This document shows, one piece after another, positions 1-8,828 of a stretch of 45,116 nucleotides of DNA (positions are counted from its first letter, which is position 1; every line of letters starts with the position of its first letter). The notes beneath the pieces were generated by a model that was not told the origin of the DNA, ran no database searches, and worked only from the letters and a program-made list of their open reading frames with translations. The position numbers were made by a program, and so were the translations under genes. The DNA is from Bacteroides sp. (GTDB taxonomy: Bacteria; Bacteroidota; Bacteroidia; Bacteroidales; Bacteroidaceae). The stretch lies in NCBI GenBank assembly GCA_021203515.1, contig JAJQAY010000043.1, forward strand, positions 1-45,116. The letters run 5' to 3'.

Positions 1-99
1 CTCCTCATCAATGCACTTCACCTCCCCTGTTTCAAGGAGCTTCTCATAATAAGAACTAATATAACTTGCAAATAAACCATATTATTAGTGATAACATAT
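1..99 (-). CDS. Possible hsdS (type I restriction specificity subunit) cassette, 5' edge only
   Basis: On the minus strand an open frame enters just after a TAA near position 100 and runs off the left end of the window. It reads ...SSYYEKLLETGEVKCIDEE. From memory, this resembles the linker before the second target-recognition domain of Bacteroides HsdS proteins (the pattern YYEKxxxGxVxCIDEE followed by PFEIP). No ATG is visible in this frame, which would fit a silent hsdS cassette that is expressed only after recombination. The divergent tyrosine recombinase at 122-925 supports that reading. Only about 33 codons are visible, so this could also be a chance frame or a gene remnant. Confidence 0.4.
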
Positions 100-110
100 T
101 GTTTCACTAA
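85..110. other. Imperfect palindrome, possible recombinase core site or operator
   Basis: TTAGTGATAAC and GTTTCACTAA form inverted arms around the short spacer ATATT, with a one-base bulge. It lies between the hsdS-like edge and the recombinase start. Paired 10-11 bp arms with a short spacer are the usual shape of a tyrosine-recombinase core site, but an operator controlling the recombinase is equally possible. Only one copy is visible here. Confidence 0.35.
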
Positions 111-121
111 TATAAATAGCT

Positions 122-925
122 ATGGTGGAAAAGTTTGAAAGCTATCTCAGACAAAGTAACATGGCGGAGAATACTATATCAGCATATCGATATGCTGTAA
201 ATGACCTCTATTCTCGCCATAAAGAATTAAACAAAAAGAATTTGTTAGTTTACAAGACTTATTTGATTGAAACATTTAAGCCTAAAACAGTAAATCTACG
301 TATTTAGGCACTAAACAAGTTTTTGGAGTTTATGAACAAACCACGTTTGCGGTTGAAATCCGTCAAAGTCCAACAGCGCTCTTATTTGGGAAATGTAATT
401 AGTAATGCCGATTACATCTTTTTAAAAAACAAACTGCACAAAGAAAATAACCAAGAATGGTATTTTGTAGTCCGTTTCCTCGCTGCAACAGGTGCTCGAG
501 TTAGCGAATTGGTACAGATAAAAATTGAACATGTGAATATAGGTTATTTTGACATCTATACAAAAGGTGGAAAAATATGTCGTCTTTTCATTCCGAAAAA
601 ATTGAGAGAAGAAGCTAAAATATGGCTTGCATCTACCAATAGAGAAAGCGGTTATCTATTTCTAAATCGCTTCGGAGAACGAATAACAACCCGAGGTGTT
701 GCTCAACAGTTAAAGAACTTTGCTGAAAAATATGGGCTAAATACCAAAGTTGTTTATCCTCATTCTTTCCGCCATCGCTTTGCTAAGAACTTTTTAGAAA
801 AATTCAACGATATATCGCTGTTGGCAGACTTGATGGGACATGAAAGTATAGAAACTACAAGAATATACTTACGTCGTACGGCATTGGAACAGCAAGAAAT
901 TATAGATAAAGTTATAACCTGGTAA
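122..925 (+). pseudogene. Tyrosine site-specific recombinase, interrupted by an in-frame TAG
   Basis: Reading through the TAG at 305-307 gives a 267-residue phage-integrase-family protein in a single frame. The N-terminal SAM-like core-binding domain covers residues 1-90 and holds the stop after residue 61. The catalytic domain has the Arg in GARVSEL, the HxxR box in HSFRHRF, the His in LMGHES and the nucleophile Tyr in TRIYLRR. All catalytic residues are therefore present and only the stop is abnormal. Without readthrough, a TTG at 323 or ATG at 332 could yield a 197-200 residue protein lacking most of the DNA-clamping domain. The size matches Bacteroides invertases that shuffle promoters or hsdS cassettes, and the hsdS-like sequence next to it suggests the latter. 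Confidence 0.85.
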
Positions 926-1214
926 AATAAGGAGAGCTGGGGATGAACAACTTTGACTATAATTCCCAGCTTTCCAGTTTGCAAACAAAATATAGTTATA
1001 ACGAAATATAGTTGAATTCTGTTTTCTCATTTATACAAAATCATAGACGATTCCTTTAAAGTAGATTCCCTATTTTACAATTCTAAGAACTACATATAGT
1101 TTTCTCTGGCATTGAGTGCACGAGCTAAGTTTTCTTTACAAAAACAGTCGTCCCCGCCCAAAGCGACATTACTTTGAACGGAGGACGATGATACTATCTT
1201 ATCTAAACTATTTC
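926..1214. other. Intergenic gap after the recombinase
   Basis: AT-rich and without a convincing gene. An imperfect stem at about 931-944 and 962-975 (GGAGAGCTGGGG against its near complement) may end recombinase transcription, though no clear T run follows. A short direct repeat AAATATAGTT occurs twice near 988 and 1004. The OmpH terminator lies at 1148-1188. Confidence 0.5.
1148..1188 (-). terminator. Rho-independent-like terminator of the OmpH-like gene
   Basis: On the minus strand the stem TCGTCC...CAAAG pairs imperfectly with CTTTG...GGACGA around an 8-nt loop and is followed by a short run of Ts. It sits about 27 bp beyond the stop of the gene ending at 1215. Confidence 0.55.
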
Positions 1215-1814
1215 TTATTTCTTCGGAGCAGAATAGCGAGCATTCAAGCCATCCAGAATTTCACGAGTGATGTTATAAACGCTATCAGCGTACAGCAGGT
1301 TGTCGAAACCGGTATTGCTGATAATCATGCTATAACCTTTGGTCTTGTTATACTCTTTCAGGAAAGCGTTGATAGAGTCGCGCAGTTGCAAGCTGTTCTT
1401 TTCGTTTTCGCTCATCAGCTCGGACTGCAATTTGTTGCTCAGGTTCTGCAGGTCTTGTTCCAGCTTGGCGATACGGTTGTATTCCTGCTGTGCTCTTTCC
1501 TGAGTGAGATAAGCGTTGTTCTGAACTTTGGTCTGGAACTCACGTTTCCGCTTGTCCAGTTCGTTAGCCTTCTGGTTCAATGTCAGGCGAACGTTCTCGC
1601 TCTTCTTTACCATCGCTTCGTTCAAGTCTACGCAATAGTTATATTTGGCCAGGAGCGTATCTATCTCCACAAAAGCAATCTTCATTTCCGACACCCCGGC
1701 AGGCTGTGCAGAAGAATTTGTCGTTTGATTATCAGCTTTGCCGGCACATTGAGAAAATAAAACGATTACTGCAAGAGCTGCCAAACCGTTTACGAGGTAG
1801 TTTAATCTCTTCAT
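1215..1814 (-). CDS. OmpH/Skp-family periplasmic chaperone-like lipoprotein
   Basis: The 199-residue product starts with a basic, hydrophobic signal ending at a cysteine (LFSQC, residues about 19-23), so it is probably lipid-anchored. Residues 45-175 have the OmpH/Skp layout: a short beta strand (KIAFVEIDTLLAKY), a long charged coiled coil rich in Glu, Lys and Gln, then a closing segment (YSMIISNTG...LLYADSVYNIT). Skp proteins hold unfolded outer-membrane proteins in the periplasm. Skp itself is soluble and secreted, so the lipoprotein signal is a Bacteroidota variation. The gene follows the small membrane protein at 1844-2083 by 29 bp and probably shares its transcript. The family call is firm; the exact client role is inferred. 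Confidence 0.85.
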   Translation of the reverse strand: MKRLNYLVNGLAALAVIVLFSQCAGKADNQTTNSSAQPAGVSEMKIAFVEIDTLLAKYNYCVDLNEAMVKKSENVRLTLNQKANELDKRKREFQTKVQNNAYLTQERAQQEYNRIAKLEQDLQNLSNKLQSELMSENEKNSLQLRDSINAFLKEYNKTKGYSMIISNTGFDNLLYADSVYNITREILDGLNARYSAPKK

Positions 1815-1843
1815 AATTTGTAAGAATATTGTTTTTAGTTTAT

Positions 1844-2083
1844 TTAATTCACACTATCATTTAAGGCCTTCTCCAGTTCGTCGAGCGAGAAACGGGGCTT
1901 CTTCTGTGCCTCCCGGTCCTGCGACTGCACACACCCGATGCCTCTATCGCGCATTACCTTGCTACCGCTGACGTGTCCATTAGGAAACTTTCCGCCTTTC
2001 ACGAAAAAGACTTTTACACCTAATAATACGATGCAAATAGCAACTATTAACAAAGTTATCAATATTGTATCGAGCATTTCCAT
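1844..2083 (-). CDS. Small single-pass membrane protein, function unknown
   Basis: I prefer the start at 2083 (MEMLDTILITLL) or 2077 over the upstream ATG at 2122, because the extra residues are Cys-rich and unlike a normal N-terminus. The roughly 79-residue product has one N-terminal transmembrane helix (ILITLLIVAICIVLLGVKVFF) and a soluble tail with SGSKVMRDRGIGCVQSQDREAQ. It resembles conserved small membrane proteins found next to ompH-like genes in Bacteroides, but I know no assigned function. A -7 element TATATTTG at 2173-2180 on the minus strand may drive this gene and ompH. Confidence 0.7.
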   Translation of the reverse strand: MEMLDTILITLLIVAICIVLLGVKVFFVKGGKFPNGHVSGSKVMRDRGIGCVQSQDREAQKKPRFSLDELEKALNDSVN

Positions 2084-2172
2084 TAATTTTGTTGCACAGA
2101 AACAGGTTATACATCCCGACAAATCAAAAGATATTTTGTTTATGTCTTTGGTGTGCTCTGTTTTTGTGGGTG

Positions 2173-2180
2173 CAAATATA
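2173..2180 (-). promoter_or_regulatory. Bacteroides -7 element for the small membrane protein and ompH-like genes
   Basis: The minus strand reads TATATTTG, matching TAnnTTTG, about 90 bp upstream of the start at 2083. No clear -33 TTTG is seen. Confidence 0.4.
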
Positions 2181-2350
2181 GGGCTTTGGTCGGACTAAGC
2201 CGCCTTTTTTACTTTAAAAAAAGAGAAAGGCGAATAAAATAGCCAATCAATTTAACCATATTTAGCAAAACAACAAACTGGGAGTTAAGAATTGAGATTT
2301 TTTTAAACAGGGCTGCGCAAAGGCAGACCATGAACTATAAACGATAGAAG

Positions 2351-3810
2351 ATGAAAAAAAAGATTTAAAGCCGGCAGGCGTGTTCCGTTATTTTGAGGAA
2401 GTTTGCCAGGTGCCGCGTCCTTCCAAGAAGGAGGAGAAGATAATTGCTTACCTAAAAGCATTCGGAGAGAAGCATAAGTTGGAAACGAAAGTGGATGAAG
2501 CCGGAAACGTACTGATTAAAAAGCCGGCAACCCCGGGGATGGAAAATCGTAAGACCGTCGTACTCCAATCGCATGTGGACATGGTGTGCGAAAAGAACAA
2601 CGACGTGAAGCACGACTTCCTGACAGACCCCATTGAAACCGAGATTGACGGCGAATGGCTGAAAGCCAAAGGAACGACGCTGGGTGCGGACAATGGTATT
2701 GGCGTGGCTACCGAGCTCGCCATCCTTGCCGACGACAGCATAGAGCACGGCCCATTGGAATGTCTGTTCACCGTGGACGAAGAAACTGGACTGACCGGTG
2801 CGTTTGCCTTGAAAGAGGGATTTATGAACGGGGACATCCTACTGAACCTCGACTCCGAGGATGAAGGCGAACTGTTTATCGGTTGTGCCGGAGGAGTGGA
2901 TACCGTGGCCTACCTTACTTATAAGGAAGTGGACGTTCCTGCCGGATACTTCTTCTGCAAAGTGCAGGTGAAGGGCTTGAAAGGCGGGCACTCCGGTGGA
3001 GACATCCACCTGGGACGCGGAAACGCCAACAAACTGCTGAACCGCTTCCTGAGCCAAGCCTTCAAGAAGTATGACCTATATCTTTGCGAAATAGACGGCG
3101 GTAACCTGCGCAACGCCATTGCCCGCGAAGCGTATGCCGTAATCGCCGTCCCCGATGCCGGCAAACACGCACTGCGCACCGACCTGAATGTTTTTGCCGC
3201 CGAAGCGGAAGCGGAATATGCCGTTGTAGACCCGGACTTGCAGTTCACGTTGGAGTCGGAGAACGCACATGCCAAAGCCATCGACAAGGATGCAACCAAG
3301 CGTTTGCTGCAAATTCTCTATACACTTCCTCATGGCGTATATGCCATGAGTCAGGACATTCCGGGACTAGTGGAGACCTCTACCAATCTGGCATCCGTCA
3401 AGATGAAGCCGGGCAACGTTATCCGCATCGAAACCAGCCAACGCAGTTCTACCGCATCTTCCAAACAAGATATAGCCAATATGGTGCGTACCGTGTTCGA
3501 AATGGACGGTGCCGAAGTATCTTTCGGTGAAGGTTATCCCGGATGGAAGCCTAATCCTCATTCGGAGATTTTAGAGATTGCCACTGCATCTTATAAACGT
3601 CTGTTCGGAGTAGAGGCCAAGGTAAAAGCCATTCATGCCGGACTGGAATGCGGATTGTTCCTCGACAAGTATCCTGCGCTAGATATGATTTCCTTTGGCC
3701 CCACCCTGCAAGGTGTGCACTCGCCTGACGAACGGATGCTTATTCCTACGGTGCAGAAGTTCTGGGATCATCTGCTGGATATTTTGAAGCATATCCCAGT
3801 TAAGCAGTAG
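2351..3810 (+). CDS. pepD: Xaa-His dipeptidase (aminoacyl-histidine dipeptidase, PepD)
   Basis: M20-family cytosolic dizinc peptidase that cleaves carnosine-like X-His dipeptides. Visible landmarks are LQSHVDMVCEKN (metal-binding His and Asp), TTLGADNGIGVA, TVDEETGLTGA (catalytic Glu pair), LNLDSEDEGELFIGCAGG and HAGLECGLF near the C-terminus. Length (about 476 residues from the GTG at 2380) is normal. The start is a problem. The frame contains no ATG before the conserved FRYFEEVCQVPRPS, only the GTG at 2380. An ATG at 2351 is followed by eight As and is one base out of frame; a ninth A would give MKKKDLKPAGVF, which matches the usual family N-terminus. I give the feature from 2351 for that reason. 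The 17-bp terminator at 3844-3886 ends the unit. Confidence 0.88.
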
Positions 3811-3843
3811 TAGTTTACCAACTACCTCGTAGTAGTTCATCAT

Positions 3844-3886
3844 TTACTTAGTAGTAGTTGCCCAACTACTACTAAGTAATTTTTTT
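3844..3886 (+). terminator. Strong intrinsic terminator after pepD
   Basis: Perfect 17-bp inverted repeat (TTACTTAGTAGTAGTTG at 3844-3860 against 3863-3879) with a CC loop, followed by seven Ts. Partial copies of the TAGTAGTT/AACTAC motif also occur at 3808-3838, giving a small repeat cluster. Confidence 0.88.
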
Positions 3887-3905
3887 ACCATCTATTCCTA
3901 TAACT

Positions 3906-4973
3906 ATGAAGACATTCTATCTGCTTTTTCTATTACTACTCTCCGTTTCACTACATGCACAAAAGCAGAAAGACACGCTTACTTTCCGCATCATGAGTTA
4001 TAATGTGGAGAACCTGTTCGACTGCCGGCACGACACGCTGAAGAACGATTATGAATTTCTGCCCGATGCCATGAGGCACTGGAACTACTCCAAATACAAG
4101 AAAAAGCTGGATGCCATTGCCCGCGTCATCATTGCCGTGGGCGAATGGACGCCTCCTGCACTCGTCGCCTTGTGTGAAGTGGAGAATGACAGTGTGATGC
4201 GCGCACTCACCCGCTACTCCGTCTTGCGCGAAGCCGGTTATCGTTATGTGATGACGCACTCGCCCGACGAGCGAGGAATTAATGTAGCCCTGCTCTATCA
4301 ACGAGGGCTTTTCAAGCTGCTCTCCTACGAGAGCCTTCCGGTGGAGAAACCACGCACAAGCAGTCGCCCCACGCGCGACATCCTCCATGTCAGCGGGATG
4401 TTATTGAATAAAGATACGTTGGATGTTTTTGTCGCCCACTTCCCCTCCCGTTCGGGTGGAGCTAAGGAGTCCGAGCCTTACCGACTACTGGCTGCCCGGA
4501 GATTGAAGGATGCGGCAGACAGTCTGTCGCGGGTACGCCGTCGCCCGCAAATCGTCATTCTGGGAGATTTCAACGACTATCCCGACAATAAGTCCGTGCG
4601 GAAGGTATTAAAAGCCGAAGCCCCGCCACTTATTGCCGCTACCCCGCAATCCGACACGATTTATCATCCGGACGCGCTCTATCATCTGCTTGCAAGAAAA
4701 TGCGCCACCCGTAAACATTACGGAAGTTACAAATACCAAGGCGAATGGGGATTGCTCGACCACATCATCGTCTCCGGCAATCTGTTGAGAAAAGACGCTC
4801 CCCTGTCTACCAGCGAGAATAAGGCCGACGTTTACTGCCCCGCCTTTCTCCTGACCGACGACAAGAAATATGGGGGTCAGCAACCTTTCCGCACCTACTA
4901 TGGCATGAAGTATCAAGGCGGATACAGCGATCACCTCCCTGTGTGGGCGGAATTTTCACTCATCGAGAATTGA
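3906..4973 (+). CDS. Secreted endonuclease/exonuclease/phosphatase (EEP) family protein
   Basis: 355 residues with a cleavable signal peptide (MKTFYLLFLLLLSVSLHAQ). The EEP/DNase I-like fold is shown by FRIMSYNVENLFD (residue 27 on, metal-binding Asn), LVALCEVEND (catalytic Glu), VFVAHFPSR, VILGDFNDYPDN (Asp/Asn metal site), GLLDHIIVS and the closing YSDHLPVWAEF (catalytic Asp-His). Members hydrolyse phosphodiester or phosphomonoester bonds in DNA, phospholipids or sugar phosphates. The substrate cannot be told from sequence, and the signal peptide places it in the periplasm or outside. The last 43 bp overlap the convergent MscS-type gene. Confidence 0.85.
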   Translation: MKTFYLLFLLLLSVSLHAQKQKDTLTFRIMSYNVENLFDCRHDTLKNDYEFLPDAMRHWNYSKYKKKLDAIARVIIAVGEWTPPALVALCEVENDSVMRALTRYSVLREAGYRYVMTHSPDERGINVALLYQRGLFKLLSYESLPVEKPRTSSRPTRDILHVSGMLLNKDTLDVFVAHFPSRSGGAKESEPYRLLAARRLKDAADSLSRVRRRPQIVILGDFNDYPDNKSVRKVLKAEAPPLIAATPQSDTIYHPDALYHLLARKCATRKHYGSYKYQGEWGLLDHIIVSGNLLRKDAPLSTSENKADVYCPAFLLTDDKKYGGQQPFRTYYGMKYQGGYSDHLPVWAEFSLIEN

Positions 4974-6127
4974 TAAAGCTTCAAATCAAATTTACTCACC
5001 ATCACCAGCAGATGGTCGAAAATGTCGGACTGGATATGTTCGTACTCTTTCCATACTTTATTTCGCGAGAAGAAATAAACCTGAATAGGCACTCCATAGG
5101 CCGAAGGTTCCTTTTGGCTGATAATCAAATCCATATCCTGGTTTACAATCGGAAGACTACACAAATAGCGTTCAATATAGAGGCGATAGAGCTGGGCATT
5201 GGTAGGCACCTCTCCTTCCGCCGGTTGATAGTCCGCCATCAAAGGCACTTCCTGGCGGATGGTATCGAGCATTTCGGGAGTGCAGAACTGCAACGTTGTC
5301 ATGTCCAGATAAATATTCTTATCGACCCGTCGTCCGCCACTCTCCTGCATCCCCCGCCAGTTCTGGAAAGAGTTGTTGACCAGCGTATAAGGCGGTATGG
5401 TAGAGATTGTCTTATCCCAGTTCCGTATTTTCACCGTGTTCAGTGTAATCTCTTCAACCGTTCCATTGGCAGTGTCATTGGGCAGCACAATCCAGTCTCC
5501 TATCCGCAACATGTCATTGGCTGAAAGTTGCACCCCCGCCACGAAGCCGAGAATAGTATCTTTAAATACCAGCATCAGCACCGCTGCCGATGCGCCCAGT
5601 CCGGCAAACAACGACATCAGAGACTTATTCACCAGCACGGCAATGATAATAATGCCGCCGATAAAGAACAGAAGCACTTGCAACACCTGCACAAAGCCTT
5701 TCATCGGACGATTTTTCTGTTTGCCATTGGTGTTATAGATGTCGAACATTACCAATAGCAATCCGTTGACGGTAAGCAATACCGCCACAATGATATATAC
5801 CACACATATTTTCTGCGAAAACTCCAGTATTTCCTTTCCCCGGACAAAAGCCAGGGGCAGCAAGAAGTAAACCAATATACCGGGCAGGATATGTATAAGA
5901 TGGTGCACTACTTTGCGTTTCATCAACAGCGTATTCCACCGATGCGGGGCACGGGTGGTGTAGTGTCTCATCCCGCCCACAAATATAGCCTGGCACAAAT
6001 AGTCCAACCCCACCGACAGAGCAATCATCAGTAGGGCGATAATGGTTTCATCAAACATGTTGGCTAATTTGGGGTCTACTCCCCAATCAATAAGGATTTT
6101 ATTCATCCAACCACCTAAACTCATCAT
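4931..6127 (-). CDS. MscS-family mechanosensitive channel (YbdG/MscM-like)
   Basis: 398 residues with about five hydrophobic helices in the first 200, then the MscS pore helix and beta domain: LFAGLGASAAVLMLVFKD, FVAGVQLSANDMLRIGDWI and GTVEEITLNTVKIRNWD with a Gly/Ala-rich pore lining. Length and the long N-terminal membrane region are closer to E. coli YbdG than to short MscS. It would release solutes across the inner membrane during hypo-osmotic shock. It lies 96 bp downstream of the PAP2 gene on the same strand, so the LTAS-like, PAP2 and MscS-like genes may form an envelope operon. Its 3' end overlaps the convergent EEP gene by 43 bp. Confidence 0.88.
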   Translation of the reverse strand: MMSLGGWMNKILIDWGVDPKLANMFDETIIALLMIALSVGLDYLCQAIFVGGMRHYTTRAPHRWNTLLMKRKVVHHLIHILPGILVYFLLPLAFVRGKEILEFSQKICVVYIIVAVLLTVNGLLLVMFDIYNTNGKQKNRPMKGFVQVLQVLLFFIGGIIIIAVLVNKSLMSLFAGLGASAAVLMLVFKDTILGFVAGVQLSANDMLRIGDWIVLPNDTANGTVEEITLNTVKIRNWDKTISTIPPYTLVNNSFQNWRGMQESGGRRVDKNIYLDMTTLQFCTPEMLDTIRQEVPLMADYQPAEGEVPTNAQLYRLYIERYLCSLPIVNQDMDLIISQKEPSAYGVPIQVYFFSRNKVWKEYEHIQSDIFDHLLVMVSKFDLKLYQFSMSENSAHTGR

Positions 6128-6223
6128 ATGTATCTGTTTTCTTCGTCTATAATGAAGAATAACAAATCAAAGGGGAAGATGTTTCTCCACTTCCCCTATG
6201 GATGGCAAGAATGAAAAGCGGTC

Positions 6224-6897
6224 TTACAGCATTGCCCGCACCAATGCGTAGATAAGTATGCCGAGACAGGTAGCCCCACCTACTAAGATAGGAGCGTAGA
6301 TATGTTTGTAGTTCTCTTTTCGCTTGTACTTGCACACCAGACAGAAAAGCCAGTAGCAAAGCGATGCGCCCACAAATCCGATAAAAGCCCCCACCAAGAG
6401 ATCGCCGGGATAGTGAACGCCCAAGTAAGAACGAGAGTAGCAGGTCAGGATGGCCACGCCATGATAAACCAATTAAGGGCACGGTTACGGAACAAGTAGA
6501 AGACAAAGAAAGTCAGTCCGAACGTATTGGCGGCATGGCAGGAAGGGAAGCCGTAACGACCACCGCGATAACCGTTTACAATCTGCACAAGGCCGGATAT
6601 AGGGTTTTCGAGATTGGCGGGCCGCGGTCGGCACACCAACGGGCGGATAACGGTTGCTCCCATCTGGTCGGCAAAGGTAATAGTCAGCGCCACGGCAATG
6701 GCGCATCCTATCGCCACTTTCCAATGAAAATTGCGTACTATCACATAAAAAATAGCTGCATACATCGGCACCCAAATCCACCTCCCGCTAAAGGCATACA
6801 TGAAATAATCCGCCCACTCCGCACGCCATCCGTTGATGGCAAGCAGCAGGTCGGTATCCATTTCGACCAGCCTCGACAAAACATCCGTCAATATCAT
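6224..6897 (-). pseudogene. PAP2-family phosphatase, one-base frameshift near 6454
   Basis: Two frames join into a roughly 224-residue PAP2 (type 2 phosphatidic acid phosphatase) protein. The first gives four or so membrane helices, the Arg-Pro motif 1 region (VIRPLVCRPRP) and motif 2 (GFPSCHAANTF). The second gives motif 3 (YSRSYLGVHYPGDLL) with its catalytic His-Asp. The break is at GCG TGG CCA TCC; one extra G would restore AW-AILTCYSRSY. As written, the first frame ends at MAWPS before motif 3 and the product would be inactive. Family members dephosphorylate lipid phosphates such as undecaprenyl diphosphate, phosphatidate or lipid A. It follows the LTAS-like gene by 38 bp. Sequencing error is a real alternative to a true lesion. 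Confidence 0.85.
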
Positions 6898-6935
6898 TTT
6901 ATCCTCCTATCTTACCTACTTATCTTCCGAACTTA

Positions 6936-8828
6936 TTATCTCTTTGCGATATCATCATACAATTTCTGCAAATAGGCCTGACCCAGTGAAAGGTTCTTCC
7001 CTTTCTCCGCGCCTTCGTCCGCCACAACCGAACTCGACTCATTATTAAAAATCAATTGGTTCTCCGGTGTCACCATGCCGAAAGCATCGGGCACGGTGAA
7101 GAATGCAAAATGAGGAGAAGCCGGATTGAGCATATCCTTGCTGAACGTAAAGTCCTTGTGCGGCAACGAAAGTTGCGCCAACAACGTAGCGGCAATATCC
7201 TGCTGCGAACCATAACCGTCGATGCGTCTTGGCTGGCGTATCACTCCGCCCACCATCAACAAAGGTATCTGGTAACGGTCTATCTCAAGATTGCTGATAT
7301 TTTCGGGATAAGCCCCAGATGGTCGGGAACAAACAAGATAACGGTGTTCTTCCACCGTGGCAGTTCGCGGAACTTCGCTACAAAGTCTCCGATACAACTG
7401 TCGGTATAAGCAAAGGCATTCAAGCGGTCGTTCTGCAAGCGGCGGTAAGGAACTTCAAACGGTTCGTGACTGCTGGATGTCTGCAACACGCGGAAACGCG
7501 GTGCATCGTTCTCCTCGCCAGCCGCCTCGTCCTTCATGTCTGCCAGCAGACGATTGAACACAAGATGGTCGTGTGCGCCCCACTTGCTCAAACGTTCCGA
7601 TACGGAGAAGTCCTGGTCGGAAATAATATCGTCGAAGCCCGAAGACATCAGGTAGGAGCGCATATTGGTGAAGTCGGCATCGCCGCCATAGTAATATCTC
7701 GTGGAATATCCGGCATTCTTCAGGCTACCGGCAATGGCAGGCAGAGACTGCGTCTTGCGGGGATACTTCATGATGCTGGTGGTGGGCTGTGCGGAATAGC
7801 CACTCAGGATGGAAACCAGTCCGCGGTCCGTGCGGAAACTGTTGGCATAGAAATTAGTGAAAAGAACACCCTCTTGTGCAAGGCTGTCCAGATTGACCAC
7901 CACATTGGGGGTTCCTCCCAAGGTCTTCATCAACTTGGAGGAGAAGCTCTCCATAATTACGATATATACGTCCGGACGCTCCACGGTAAACAACGAGCGC
8001 AACGAGTCGGGCATCTGCTGCAAAGAGTCGGCCACTACCGTATCCTTTCCCAGCACAGCGGGGTCCAGCAGTTCGGAGAAGATGCGATCCGCCTCTCCCG
8101 CTTCCATAAAGCGATATTGTTTGCTGAAGTTCTTCTGTTTGGAAAGTGACTCCATCAGGCTGAAAGCCGGATTGATAGCGGCATGGTTCAGGCGTTGGTT
8201 CGTGCTGAAATAGACTTTGCCCGTGTTCATGGTAGACACGGTGAAACCGCCACGTATAGGAATAAACAGCAACCCGGTCAGTAACAACAAGACACCGGAT
8301 ACTCTCAACCGGCGATAAGGCACTTTCATCCGCCTGAAATATTTCTTGGGCAACAGGATATTATAGAAGAGGGCATAGAGCACGGCTGCATAAACCGCCA
8401 TCACCAGAATTCCTCCAATCACCATCCACACACTGACACTTGCCACCGCATCTGCCGGTGAGGAAAAGAAATAGAACAAGGGAGTGGCATCCAGCCGGAA
8501 GCCCCAATAGGGGTACAGTCCTATGTCTACCGTAAGGATGATGGATAGCAGGATGGAAATGAAAAGATAATAACCGCACCAGAAACGGCGAAGCGCATTG
8601 GAGAGTGTCCAAGCCGAAAAGATGAAAAGAAAGCCGGGAATAACAGCCAGATAACCTGCAAGCGACAAATCCAGCAACAATCCGCGACCTATCACCCCAA
8701 ACCAGTCTGCCCACGAAGTATCCCCATACAACGATTGGTTATATAACAAAAAAGAGTGGTTTCTGCAAAGCAAATATGTAGACAAACAAGAGGTATGTTT
8801 TGAGAAATCCTATAAGCCTTTCTTTCAT
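6936..8828 (-). pseudogene. LTA synthase-family sulfatase-fold membrane enzyme, two one-base frameshifts
   Basis: The intact protein would be about 630 residues: five N-terminal membrane helices, then an extracytoplasmic alkaline-phosphatase/sulfatase fold. Visible motifs are VYIVIMESFSS (metal-binding Glu), NSFRTDRGLVS (probable Thr nucleophile), WGAHDHLVFNRLL, SSHEPFEVP (His) and LFVPDHLG (Asp-His). Relatives transfer phosphoglycerol or phosphoethanolamine to envelope glycans or lipids; the substrate here is unknown. The natural start is probably the ATG at 8828 (MKERLIGFLKTYLL). That frame breaks in the A6 run at 8748-8753, where one base fewer would join ALQKPLF to LLYNQSLYGD. The second break is in the C4 run at 7313-7316, where one more base would join VPDHLG to AYPENISN. 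As written, the uninterrupted middle part is 7280-8785. Confidence 0.85.

Noticed and set aside
1116..1760. Plus-strand 214-residue open frame opposite the OmpH-like gene
   Set aside because: It has no family features and lies antisense to a clear coding sequence with a signal peptide and coiled coil.
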